From Craspedostauros australis (Eukaryota; Bacillariophyta; Bacillariophyceae; Mastogloiales; Achnanthaceae), in NCBI GenBank assembly GCA_026770025.1, contig JAMXDE010000022.1:124001-188000 (forward strand): a DNA stretch of 64,000 bases. Direction: 5' to 3'. Position numbers and translations under genes: made by a program. Positions 34,634-45,122 of this stretch are shown piece after piece (positions within the stretch are counted from its first letter, which is position 1; every line of letters starts with the position of its first letter). Under the pieces are notes generated by a model that was given only the letters and a program-made list of their open reading frames with translations, did no database searches and was not told the origin of the DNA.

Positions 34634-36103
34634 ATGGACCGCCCAACCAACATCAACACCTTCAACAAGATCATCCAAGAGCTGGTTCAGCTCGATGATG
34701 AAGAGATGGAGTTCCTTGGCGAGAAGCTCGGGAGACTCGATCGTGCGATCCGCAACTCGGACGCGACCATCGTGGCGGCATTGGCGCTCTCGCCAACGCT
34801 GTCAGCAATCAGCATCACCAACATCCTCCGCATCTTCGTGTACGCGAGAGCCAACACAATCACTGCGCGGACCGACTGGGCAGCCATCGACCTGTTCAAC
34901 GAGGCGAACAACTACGTGCCACCAGAGGTCAGCACGCCAGTCGCGAACGCAGCCGCCCAAGTCCGGTCGGAAGTCGCAATCAGAGAGGCAGCCGCAGCCG
35001 CGGAAATGGCTGGCGCAACAAGTCGCGAAATCACAGTCAGCTCCCCGAGCCGCATGACGCGAACATCGCGATCACCACGGACTCCGCGAACTCCATCAGG
35101 ATGGAAGTTCGACAAGGTCAGCATGCCGGAAGCACCCGAATTCACTGGAATGAACAGTGACTGGTATGACTGGAAGATCGCATTCAAGCGCCAACTGGTT
35201 ACGTCTAGATACGCCGCATATCTCAGCACCAACAAGCCGTTGCACTTCAAGACGGAGATTGACACGCAGCTGTACACGGTACTGCACATGAAGACAGCGG
35301 AGGGATGTGCAGCATTCATCGTGGAGGCCCACGAGCCCAACGGACACGATGCATTCCAGGCGCTCGTACGAACGTACGAGTCGACCGATCACAAAGCTGA
35401 GGCCATCGCAGAAGAAGAACAGAAGATCACCGAACTCCGTTACGACGGGTCCGGACCATTCCCAGTATTCGTCAACGCTTTCTCCAAATGCATCCGTGTC
35501 ATGGAGCAGAACGGAAAGCAGATGACCAACCAGCAGAAGATCGCGAAGTTCTTTTGCAACATCACGGACGATCGCTTCACGAGCGAGATGTCCAGGTTCC
35601 GCAACACGGAACAATCCTTCAACGCAATCCGAGAGGCGTTCATGCAACATGACGCGCTCCTCACAAAGTCGGAAGGACACTACTCTCCCAAGCGCAATCG
35701 TCGCTACCAGCAGAAGGACAACAAGGACGACCGCAAGAGGCCACGCGAATCCTCCAAGTGGGATCGCAAGGGCGCCGCATCGTTTCGGTTGCCAGACTCC
35801 GTCTTCCGTCGCATGCCGGCGAGCACACAAGTGCTCCTCGTCGAAGCGTCCTGTCACTTCCGCACCACCGGGAAACCAATCGATGAGGATACCCTCAAGC
35901 GCAACAAGCCGACAGAGTACGCGCGCAACCTCGAGTTGCCAATGACCCAGCGCGGCCTCGCACGGGCGACCACAAGACCGGACGACCCGGCACCCAAGGA
36001 CCATGGAACGCCGGTTCTTAACAATCAAAGACGGGCACAACTCGCCGTCAGTCGGAGATTGTCATCCACCTCAAACCCCGCGACTGTAGGGGAGCGAGCG
36101 TGA
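34634..36103 (+). CDS. Gag-like protein of Copia element 1, 489 aa
   Basis: ATG at 34634, 76 bp after the LTR, TGA at 36101-36103. The N-terminal half is helical and the middle (about residues 155-350) resembles the Copia gag domain, with YDWKIAFKRQL and TYESTDHKAEAIAEEE stretches. The C-terminal part is basic (KRNRRYQQKDNKDDRKRPRE), a likely RNA-binding region. No classical CCHC knuckle is in this frame. The pol frame is open from 36022 and lies in the -1 frame, overlapping gag by up to 82 bp, so pol could be reached by -1 frameshifting or by reinitiation at the GTGA overlap at 36100-36103. The gag frame itself is intact, although the element is otherwise broken. Confidence 0.85.
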   Translation: MDRPTNINTFNKIIQELVQLDDEEMEFLGEKLGRLDRAIRNSDATIVAALALSPTLSAISITNILRIFVYARANTITARTDWAAIDLFNEANNYVPPEVSTPVANAAAQVRSEVAIREAAAAAEMAGATSREITVSSPSRMTRTSRSPRTPRTPSGWKFDKVSMPEAPEFTGMNSDWYDWKIAFKRQLVTSRYAAYLSTNKPLHFKTEIDTQLYTVLHMKTAEGCAAFIVEAHEPNGHDAFQALVRTYESTDHKAEAIAEEEQKITELRYDGSGPFPVFVNAFSKCIRVMEQNGKQMTNQQKIAKFFCNITDDRFTSEMSRFRNTEQSFNAIREAFMQHDALLTKSEGHYSPKRNRRYQQKDNKDDRKRPRESSKWDRKGAASFRLPDSVFRRMPASTQVLLVEASCHFRTTGKPIDEDTLKRNKPTEYARNLELPMTQRGLARATTRPDDPAPKDHGTPVLNNQRRAQLAVSRRLSSTSNPATVGERA

Positions 36104-39100
36104 CAACCGCAGCGGGAGTGCCCGGACGTGCACGTCCGGAGGTACCACAAGAGTCCTGTCCGTGCACAACCCACCCAACCGTGGAGCATTGCATCCGAAG
36201 GGCAAGAGTAATGAACAATAGCCAAGGCTTTATCATCCTAGACTCAGGGGCGGACGGAGACATCGTTCATGCGTCGGGCTGGGAGGTGACCCACACACAC
36301 CAACAAGAGTTTCGTGCCCGAGGGGCGACGATCAACTCACCAATCGAGACATTCCAGATGGTCGACGCGGTGGCAGCATACGAGCCCCCATCAGGCGGCG
36401 TGATCCTCATCAAAGCAAACTACGTGGCTCTCGACAAGCATCCACAGCAGACGGAATCACTGTTTAACACACATCATATGCGCGCGTCCGGACTGAACGT
36501 CTACGATCGCCTAATTGAGCATCAGGGACAGCAGCGGGTCTCATCGGGTGATATCAGCATCCCACTGGACAACCATGACGGCAACACGCTCAGAATTCCC
36601 ATCAGAAAGCCAACAGCCCACGAGATGGCGACGGCAAAGCATATCATCATATGCGACAGACACCAGCGTCTACGACGCAGCACGGGTCGGATAGACTTCA
36701 AGCGAATATTCCGACACCTTCCACCACACGTGGTGGAGAAGACAATGGCGGCATCCACTCAGCTGGCGGATACTCCGATCGAGGCAGAGTCAAGGCTTAT
36801 CCCACGGCAGTATCGGACGCAGCGAGCAGGAGTGCTGCAACCCACAAGAGTCAATGGCAGAGTCGACACGGACACGTTCTTCTCTACGGTTCAATCCATC
36901 CGGCACTACAAGTGCTTTCAGCTCTTCTCATACAACCAGTCAAAATTCATCTGGGCGAAGCCACTGAGCCGCGAGGCCATGGTGCCAGGGGCGCTCACGG
37001 ACTTCATCGTCCGCATCGGCGCTCCGGATCTACTCGTATCAGACAATTCGCAGGTGCAGTCGGGCAAGGCATGGAAGGCGGTGACATCCCGCTATCTGAT
37101 CAAGCATCAGTTCACCGTGCCGATGAATCAGAACCAGAACCACGCAGAGCGGGCGATTGGCAATGTCAAGCGGCATGCATACCAGTTACTATGGGCGGCC
37201 TCGGTGCCACTCTCGTTCTGGTGCTATGCTGTGCAACATGCTATCGACGCTTGGAATTACACGGCGAAGGCGAGCCTCCAATGGCGTACTCCGATTGAGA
37301 TTCTTCGCGGCAACACTCCCGACATCTCGATGTTTCGTTTCACGTTCTTCCAACCCATATGGTTCTTCGAACCCATGACCAAATTTCCAAACCATCCATT
37401 CAAGCCAGGGTACTTCCTTGGCATCGCATGGAACCACGGCGATCCGTTCACTTACAACATATGGTCACCACGGGGAGATGACGTCACGAAGGGCACTGCG
37501 CTTGTGCGAAACATCGTCAAGCCGCGTGTCGTCGAAGACGCCATTCCTCCACGCATCACCGACGCGGAGATCAACCGTATCGCTCAGCTCGATATCATAC
37601 ACACCACTACTCGCGGAGAGTCCGGCGAACGCGCCAGAACCAAGACATTGCCGGCAGAGCTCGCTCGACAGGTCCGCGAGGCCATCGACGCGATTGCTGT
37701 GCAATCAGGGGCGGCGGCGGGTCCACCGGAGCCGGCGACGCAGGAGGTCAGGGGCGTATCCGCTAATAACACGCCAGCAGGAACTGCTGACCATTGGTTT
37801 GGACAACCCAACGTAATACCCAACGACGGCGACAAGCCGGAACATGATGCACACGGCGTCATCTCAGATGACGACAGCGACGCATCCACAGGTAACATCT
37901 CTGAGGAGACCGATGACTCCGACGTCACAGCGATGCCAGATCCTCCGGAGCACCGCTCTCAGGGGCGTGAGTCCTCTCTCATCGAGAGAGAGCATGACAA
38001 GCTGTTCCGAAACCAGGTCGAAAACGAGAAATCTGACGACTTGGCAATCAAATCAATCCTCAGCCACGCATTCAGAGACGGACATCTACACTTCAACGCG
38101 AAATGGTCCAACACTGAAACGCAATGGTTCCGCTACGACGTGATCCGAGCTGACCATCCCGAAATGGTAGCACGGTACATCATCGACAACGAACCACGAC
38201 GCAACGATTGACACAATCGACAATCGCAAGTCCTACTCAAGTGGGCAAAACATGCACTGCGAGCCATCAGGCGCAGAATCCGAAGAATCGAACAAACTCG
38301 AGCCTTCACAATGGATGAGAATGACAACATCATCATCATCAGACGAATCCGTCCAGGCAAGAAGAAGCCGAAACGAGACTACTTCGCCACTGTATATCAA
38401 TACAGTGTCGAGGTCCCACGCAACATGAAACATGCATTGCAACTGGATGAGGCCAATGGGGATCACCAATGGAGAGACGCGGCGAAGAAAGAGATCGACG
38501 CATTGATCGAACTCGACTGCTTCACATTCCACCCATCGACATACCAACCACCAGCAGACTACCAGAGCACGAAACTCTGACTCATATTCGCGGTCAAGCA
38601 AGATCTGCGACGTAAGGGGCGCTTGGTAGCAGGCGGGCATCTCATCGAGCTGGCGGATAACATCCGAGTCTACTCATCAACCGTCAAGTCGACAAGCGTC
38701 CGCATCCTCGATGCGATTGCAGATGCCAACAACCTGCAACAGCTATGCGGAGACGTCGGCAACGCATTCGTCAATGCATACACCAATGAGAAGATCTACG
38801 CGACAGCAGGAAAGGCATTCGACGACAAAGAAGGACAAGTCATTGTGCTCAAGAAAGCACTGTACGGTCTTCGGTCAAGCGCACAACGATTCCATGCACA
38901 CTTCGCTAACACTCTCTCATCAATGGGATTCACGCCATCTTGGCATGATCAAGATGTATGGATCCAGCGCAGAGATGACTCTGGCTACGATTACATCTGC
39001 ACCCATGTGGACGACTTCAAGATAGTCGCCAAAGACCCAGATCAGTACATGAAAGCGATCCAACAAGTCTACACAGTCAAAGACATTGGACCACCGAAGT

Positions 39101-39402
39101 ATTATCTTGGCAACGATTATTCCAGGAACGCAAAAGGAAAATAGAGCGTCGGATGCGACAAATACATTTCCAATGCGCTGGACAAGATCGAACAGCTCCA
39201 TGGGGAACTGCATGATCAACATGTACCCATGAAGAGCAAGGATCATCCGGAAACGGATGATACACCACTACTAACACCTGACGAGCAACAACAATTCCAG
39301 CAGCTCATTGGCATGCTGAACTGGGTTGTACAAAAAATAACGCAAAGATTAGATTACCACTGTGGCATCTGCGCCGTAGGCGCTTTTCTCCGCCTCCTTT
39401 AA

Positions 39403-39423
39403 TCTTCCCGCTAGGCGGGAAGA
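39403..39423 (-). other. Hairpin in the LINE 3' UTR
   Basis: A perfect 9-bp stem with a TAG loop (CTTCCCGC-TAG-GCGGGAAG plus one outer T:A pair). A second stem, GCGCC-GTA-GGCGC, lies at 39371-39383, and AAGATTA (39345-39351) can pair with TAATCTT (39400-39406). In several LINE groups 3' UTR stem-loops are the signal recognised by the reverse transcriptase; that role here is inference. Confidence 0.7.
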
Positions 39424-39491
39424 GAGCACGGACTCGACATTGCTGTGTGTATATGTATTGTGTCCCCAGAGCGGAGGCGGCATCGCCGTCG

Positions 39492-42400
39492 CTAATCGCC
39501 TGGCTGGGCTGGTTGGACGTGCTGCTTGTACCGTAGCCAGCGACTCAGCGTGCCATGGGCAGCTGGTTCGCCGAGCAGGCGAGCCGCTTGCTCCAGCCAT
39601 ACAGCGACTTGCGACACTGACGCGCTTACTCCTGGGGCGGTGTCGACGATTCGTTGGCTGCTGGTCGGGGACTCCTCGAGGCGCTGCCGGATTGAAGCCA
39701 CGCGTGTTCGCAGCGCTTGCTCCATTTCGGCGTCGGCCGAGTCGTCCTGATGGAATAATGCGTCGTTACGCACCTGCCATTGCTCCCAAGCTATTTTCCA
39801 GATGCGTCGCACCAATTGGATGGACCACTTTTTGGCCGTTTTCCGTGTTTCCTGTTGCTGTAGAAAGGTCTCCTGCAAGGCGCACCACTCGATGGACAGC
39901 AAACCCTTCCGAAGGGCCATGCGCCCCACTGTTGCCTGGCTTTGAGTGGCAGATCGCATCCCCGCACTCATATCCGCCGGCTGCAGCAGCATTGTGCCGC
40001 TAACTTGGCTGCGGAGCGCTGAGATGATGGCTTGCGTGACTCCCGGGCTGGTGGGGTACCGCTGCATCCAACCCCGGATGTCCCTGACATGCCGGCTGGC
40101 CGCCTTAACCCTGACTGGATCTCTGCATTCCCAGAAGTGCGCGCTGCTCTCCGGTTCCCCACAATTGGGACACTTGTCGGAGTCGCGCAGGCCCCATTGC
40201 TTCATGCGCTGGCCTGTTGCTGCCTCCCCTGCCACGAGCTTGAAAGTGAGAATGCGCTTGGTGTGCTCAAGAGACCTGAGGCCTCCTGCAATTGCTTCCC
40301 AATGGACTTGATCCGCCTGGTCAACAACTTTCCGCGCAGTTAAGGCTGCGATCGCTGCTTCAGCGGTGGATTCTCCGAAGATGCTATCATACCGAATTGT
40401 TGTCAGCTTGCGTCGGCCGTGAATGGACACCCGCTCTCCGTGGATAGCACTGCCATAGACTCTTGCTTCCGGAAGAGACACGCGCGCCGAGCCCGCCAGT
40501 TTGTCTGCTTCAATATTGAGCTTAGCCCAGTCATCGAGGGTTGCCCATTCTGCTGCGTCATCCTGATGCCCTTTGACATGCTTCCCTGTTACCACGACTG
40601 GAAGACCCTGACTGAGGCTTCGAACTGCCCGTTGCAGATCCGCGTCGGTGGATCGCAGGGACAGATGCCATTCGCCGTCTAGCGCTTTCAGCGCACTTAA
40701 GTTGTCACACCCCAGAGTCATCGATCCCCGCGTCACATTGCATGCTTCGCAGATGACCTCGATGAATACTAGGACTCCGTAGATTCCAGCAAGCTCCGCC
40801 CGGTGCGACTGCATGACCTCATTCGTTGCTGGGGTCCTGTGGGTGAGCCATAGCTTAGTCTCGTCGCCCTGATGGCATGCGCGAATGACTGCGCCCGCTG
40901 CTCCACACCCGTCCGCCACGGATCCGTCGCTGCACGCCGTGAGGGTGCCGGACCGTAGCGAGTGGGCGATGGTATCGACCTTTCCCACCATGTCATGGAC
41001 ATGTATCGCCCATGATTTGGATGGCGGCATTGCTTCAAGGAGAGCATCGAGCTGAGTCACTGGAGAAGCGTCTGGTGGAATGCCTGGACCCGAGTTAACG
41101 ACCATCAGTCTTCCCTGGGATAGGTACCCGTCGACCACCTCCTGGCCTGAGTTGATAGCTCCTTCAGCAACCTCATATTGTCGCTGCCTCCGGCGCCTGG
41201 GCATCCTGCGAAAGTGTTGATCGGGTCGCAGAGAATGAGACAGCCGGTCCTCTTGAGCATTGCGAAACACCAAGGGCCTCATCGACGAGAACTCCCTCCA
41301 TCTTCCCAGAGGCCGCTCAAGCATGATGGCGCTTGTTCGAGATGCCGGGAAGCACTGGCTGATCGCCTGTCTCCACTGACGCCACTTCGCCGAACTGACA
41401 TCACCCATCGCTGGCCACGTCATGACCGATTGCCTGAGCTGCGTTGGTTCTGGGCCGAGCACGTTGGGGACCAGAGCATCACCTGTGGCATTTACGATGT
41501 CTGACAGCCAGAAAACCTGCTTCTTCTGCCTGCATAGGTTGACTGCCCGTAGCGTTGACTTGGGTAGCCCCAACTTCATCACTAGATCCATAACTGGAAC
41601 GTCGTATTGTCTCAGTGGTGTAACAATAGGTGTCTCGAATCGTATCTGGATGTCCGCCCCATGAGTTTCTCCCCACACCGACTTCATCCAGGACTCTTCG
41701 GCGAGCGGGCCCCACTTGTCGAAGTCCATCTCCATCACTCTGGGAGTGCCTACCTGGAGTGTGAGGATCTCAACTTGCGTTCGTAGCAGCCTTCCGGTGA
41801 GCGAGGGCGTCTGCCAGTGCCGAACGATTGCCTCTATGTGTCGGACTGTCTGCGTATGGTAGAGGTGCGGCACCCCAAGACCTAGACCTTGGGGCGCCCC
41901 GAATACCAGCGCTCTGGAGACGTTGCGCTGTATGCCAGACGCAGGTAGTGCAGCCTGGAGTATGGGCCGCATGATGCGCTCCGCCGCCGCCTTGGAGAAG
42001 GTGGAACTCAGAAGAGGATACTCGATCGTTTTCCATATAGTCGCCTTCATCGCGATCCACGCATGCACTCGCAGAAGTTTTCCTCGTCGCATTTTATCTG
42101 CCCATTGCTGTGCTTTCCCGACATAATATGCCTCATTGCTCTCCTGGTTGCCGTCGTGCCGGACCATGACCCCCAGCGCCTTCCGGGCCTGGTCGACATG
42201 CAGCCGCTGGAGCTGCGATTTATCGTTGCTGTCGGGCTGTCGGATGCTGATTTCGCCTGGTTGTTCCTCCACTGTTTTGTATCGCCAACGCTCTCCGTCC
42301 CAATGGAATGCCATTAGATACCAGTAGCTTTTCCTCGGTTCGAGAGCGCCGCCGGTTGCCCGGAGCATTCCCTCCCACGAATCCACCACTGCTTGGATCT

Positions 42401-45122
42401 CTGCAATGCACTCGTTTGGGTCGGATGCGTCGCTTCGAACCGAATGGATCAAATCCGTGTCGTCGACGAAGGAGAAACATACCAGCCGTGTCGTTGTTTT
42501 GGAGATTGGACTAGTTGCCCTGAAACCATATCCTTGCCGTTGCATTGCCTGCATGAGCGGGGAGCTCATCGACACCCATCCTGCGGGGGAGATACCGAGC
42601 CCTTGGAGCAGACCCTGAAGCTTGGTTCCTTTGGTGGGATACGTTCGCAGCGATCGCCCGAAACTGGTGAGGACATGATGCTTCATTCCTTCAACCGCAT
42701 TGGTCACGCTATGGCTGATCCATGGTGGGACTCCAATTCGACCCATACTCATTCGCAGAGGGTTGTGCGCCATTCTGTCGTAGCAACTCTTCGCATCGTT
42801 TGAGCATATGGCACAGGTGGTTCCCGAAATGCGGACGATATCATCGATCATGCGGTTGTTGAGGCTGACTTCCGCCGCACTTCTCTGTTTCCGGCTGCCG
42901 TACTGCTCCTCTGGAAGCATGTCGTGGCGTTCTGCATGCTGCATCATGATCTTGCCCACCCATTTGAGGTTTGCATTGAAATCTCCTTCCACCAAACTGA
43001 TGGTACGGAACCTCGTCACCCTGTAGTTTCCGGCTTCTTTGAGCAGCGTTACATCCTCACACCTTAGCCATCGTTGCAGATTGTACCCGGTTCGAAGAGA
43101 AATCTCTCTCATTGCCGCATCCACTGCCGCCAGTTGGTCGTCCTTCGCATTGGCCTTCCAGAGACCAAAGTTCAGCCCAGACGGCCCCGACGTGGTGCGC
43201 TCGCGAGCTTTGGACCACAATGCCTGGTGGCTTTCCACAGTGACGCTCAAAAATTCGGCTGGCCATGGGACGGGATGACCGGACAGGAGTTGATCCATCA
43301 GCATATTGTCGTACGGGCCAAGCCTGTGCTGATGCCGTTGGCGAGCTTGTGTTGCCCCGTGCTGTTGTACATCCTGTTCGAAGCTCCGTTCTTGCAGTGG
43401 CGTGACGTAAGCTTGCCTATACTTGGCTTCATTGGCCTTCATACACTGTTTGATGACGGCTTGTTCGGTGTCGTATACCTCTTCCTCGCCGTCCGCGTTC
43501 GTCGCGATGACCAGTGCCACCTTGCCGTTGGCGTCGTAGTTGCCTGTGACTCTGCGGATGGCCTGGAACGTCTGCACCACTTCCTCTCGCTGGACGATGT
43601 TGGACAGTGCCGCGGCCACTGTTGTCTTCCCGGCGCGAGCCACTTCTTCGGCTCTTTCTTCCAGAAATGTTTTCCTGTACTCCGCCGCGTCGCGTTTGGC
43701 GTGTTTCCACAGCTGGTGCGCTCGTTGCCGTCTCTCTTGAATCTCCTCCGTGGACAGTGTTGCGGTGCGTATGGTCAGATGTGCCTTCTTTTTTGCTCGG
43801 TTATACCACCTGGAACTCACAGTCTTCCCTTGGCGTTTCTTCCAAGCCAGATCCCAGAATTGCTTCTCCATTGTTTTGCGTTTTATCTCGGGGGAAAATG
43901 GGACGTTCCCCAGGAATACTCGCCGTGCTCGTTTCTCAGCATGCAGCATCATGTGCGTTCTGTCTGCATCAATGGATTCTGCCTCTGCGATTTGCTCCTC
44001 TGTAAGACTCACTCCTGCTACTGCTGCCTGTCGTAGATTTTGCACTCTTTGCCCTATTTGCTTGGAGCGATATTGTTTGCGCAACTGCTGCTGGTAGCGT
44101 GACACCGTGTTGGGCCGGTTGAGCTGCACTCTACGACCGCTGAATGTTGGCGTGGGCTTGCTTTGTGTGCCGAAAATTGATTCCGACGTGACCTCCACCC
44201 ACGCGGTGCGGTGATCCCACGGCCCAAATGCGCTGTAGCCTGCCCGTACAATGTTTAATGACTCTGACACCCATATGCCGTCGATGACTCGATCAGATTG
44301 CGCCCTGATGTTGGTGGACATGCCTGGAGCGTTGGGATGTCGGCTCAATATCGCCTCCTTCATGCCCTGGCGTCGCATCATCTCGGCCATTTGTGACCTG
44401 TCGACTTGCATGTTGACATCACCGCCGATCACTATTGTCTCCCCTGCACCTCTCCATCCCTGCAGGGCCTCCTCGAGGTCTTGTATGAGCTGCTTGATTG
44501 GGGGTGTATCGTTACCTTGTGATTCCAGCCATGATGCTTGCTGGTTGTACACCGTGCCTGCACTTTTGCCGCCTTTGGATGGGACATAGATGCTGACCAT
44601 TCGCACGATTGTGCCTTGCTTCCCGCGCATGGTGAGGCTCGCCCACCTGCCCATTCGCCTCGGATCCTTCTCTTGCGCCGTGACTCTGCCTGATGAGTGT
44701 CCTGTCGTCGTGCATGCTGTGCCTCCCCACTGTCGCCGGCTTCCGTATTGCTCGTGCTCATTGTGAGAGAGGGCATGTCGTTCGGTGTGCATATGTTGTT
44801 TCGCTGCCGCGTTCCAAGACGTGGTCCCTCCCATTTTCGACCAGTTGATGCCGATTTCTGAAAGGAGTGTCACATCAAACTTCATCTGCTTAATCCATTG
44901 CCACATGTCTCGGTTCTTCCAATGGTTGGACTCGCTTTGGAGGCACCCCACGTTGAGGGCTGCTATTCTCAATATCGAGTGGCCCTTTGTCGCCGTGGAG
45001 TCTCCCCAGTGCTTGTCCTGGAGGTTTCGCCCTTCCTGGCGCGTCCCCTCCGGGGTTGCATCCATTTGGCTTGCGGGGGTGGTTGACGATGCTTCGCCTG
45101 CCCCCAGCCGTGCATTATTCAT
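39492..45122 (-). CDS. LINE ORF2: endonuclease, reverse transcriptase, RNase H, CCHC, 1876 aa
   Basis: The ATG at 45122-45120 is chosen; the frame is open 32 codons upstream without an ATG. An APE-type endonuclease occupies about residues 50-280, with LRIAALNVG (Asn57), LLSEIGIN and VIGGDVN motifs. The reverse transcriptase core is at about 700-960, with SNDAKSCYD and the catalytic FVDD (residues 885-888). RNase H is at about 1395-1540, with CSDGS (Asp1399), HRAELAG, GCDN and KGHQDD. A C-terminal CPNCGEPESSAHFWEC zinc motif lies near 1650. The protein nicks target DNA, primes reverse transcription there and removes template RNA. There are no stops or frameshifts, so this copy could be active. 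Its start overlaps the ORF1 stop by 8 bp (ATGAATAA). Confidence 0.93.
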   Translation of the reverse strand: MNNARLGAGEASSTTPASQMDATPEGTRQEGRNLQDKHWGDSTATKGHSILRIAALNVGCLQSESNHWKNRDMWQWIKQMKFDVTLLSEIGINWSKMGGTTSWNAAAKQHMHTERHALSHNEHEQYGSRRQWGGTACTTTGHSSGRVTAQEKDPRRMGRWASLTMRGKQGTIVRMVSIYVPSKGGKSAGTVYNQQASWLESQGNDTPPIKQLIQDLEEALQGWRGAGETIVIGGDVNMQVDRSQMAEMMRRQGMKEAILSRHPNAPGMSTNIRAQSDRVIDGIWVSESLNIVRAGYSAFGPWDHRTAWVEVTSESIFGTQSKPTPTFSGRRVQLNRPNTVSRYQQQLRKQYRSKQIGQRVQNLRQAAVAGVSLTEEQIAEAESIDADRTHMMLHAEKRARRVFLGNVPFSPEIKRKTMEKQFWDLAWKKRQGKTVSSRWYNRAKKKAHLTIRTATLSTEEIQERRQRAHQLWKHAKRDAAEYRKTFLEERAEEVARAGKTTVAAALSNIVQREEVVQTFQAIRRVTGNYDANGKVALVIATNADGEEEVYDTEQAVIKQCMKANEAKYRQAYVTPLQERSFEQDVQQHGATQARQRHQHRLGPYDNMLMDQLLSGHPVPWPAEFLSVTVESHQALWSKARERTTSGPSGLNFGLWKANAKDDQLAAVDAAMREISLRTGYNLQRWLRCEDVTLLKEAGNYRVTRFRTISLVEGDFNANLKWVGKIMMQHAERHDMLPEEQYGSRKQRSAAEVSLNNRMIDDIVRISGTTCAICSNDAKSCYDRMAHNPLRMSMGRIGVPPWISHSVTNAVEGMKHHVLTSFGRSLRTYPTKGTKLQGLLQGLGISPAGWVSMSSPLMQAMQRQGYGFRATSPISKTTTRLVCFSFVDDTDLIHSVRSDASDPNECIAEIQAVVDSWEGMLRATGGALEPRKSYWYLMAFHWDGERWRYKTVEEQPGEISIRQPDSNDKSQLQRLHVDQARKALGVMVRHDGNQESNEAYYVGKAQQWADKMRRGKLLRVHAWIAMKATIWKTIEYPLLSSTFSKAAAERIMRPILQAALPASGIQRNVSRALVFGAPQGLGLGVPHLYHTQTVRHIEAIVRHWQTPSLTGRLLRTQVEILTLQVGTPRVMEMDFDKWGPLAEESWMKSVWGETHGADIQIRFETPIVTPLRQYDVPVMDLVMKLGLPKSTLRAVNLCRQKKQVFWLSDIVNATGDALVPNVLGPEPTQLRQSVMTWPAMGDVSSAKWRQWRQAISQCFPASRTSAIMLERPLGRWREFSSMRPLVFRNAQEDRLSHSLRPDQHFRRMPRRRRQRQYEVAEGAINSGQEVVDGYLSQGRLMVVNSGPGIPPDASPVTQLDALLEAMPPSKSWAIHVHDMVGKVDTIAHSLRSGTLTACSDGSVADGCGAAGAVIRACHQGDETKLWLTHRTPATNEVMQSHRAELAGIYGVLVFIEVICEACNVTRGSMTLGCDNLSALKALDGEWHLSLRSTDADLQRAVRSLSQGLPVVVTGKHVKGHQDDAAEWATLDDWAKLNIEADKLAGSARVSLPEARVYGSAIHGERVSIHGRRKLTTIRYDSIFGESTAEAAIAALTARKVVDQADQVHWEAIAGGLRSLEHTKRILTFKLVAGEAATGQRMKQWGLRDSDKCPNCGEPESSAHFWECRDPVRVKAASRHVRDIRGWMQRYPTSPGVTQAIISALRSQVSGTMLLQPADMSAGMRSATQSQATVGRMALRKGLLSIEWCALQETFLQQQETRKTAKKWSIQLVRRIWKIAWEQWQVRNDALFHQDDSADAEMEQALRTRVASIRQRLEESPTSSQRIVDTAPGVSASVSQVAVWLEQAARLLGEPAAHGTLSRWLRYKQHVQPAQPGD

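Noticed and set aside
38209-39144. TGA codons in Copia element 1 pol as selenocysteine or programmed readthrough
   Set aside because: Three different TGA sites and one TAG in a copy that also carries an insertion fit decay better. Ancestral Arg and Trp codons explain them by single transitions.
43074-44036. 320-codon plus-strand frame inside the LINE
   Set aside because: Complement of the LINE reverse-transcriptase region.
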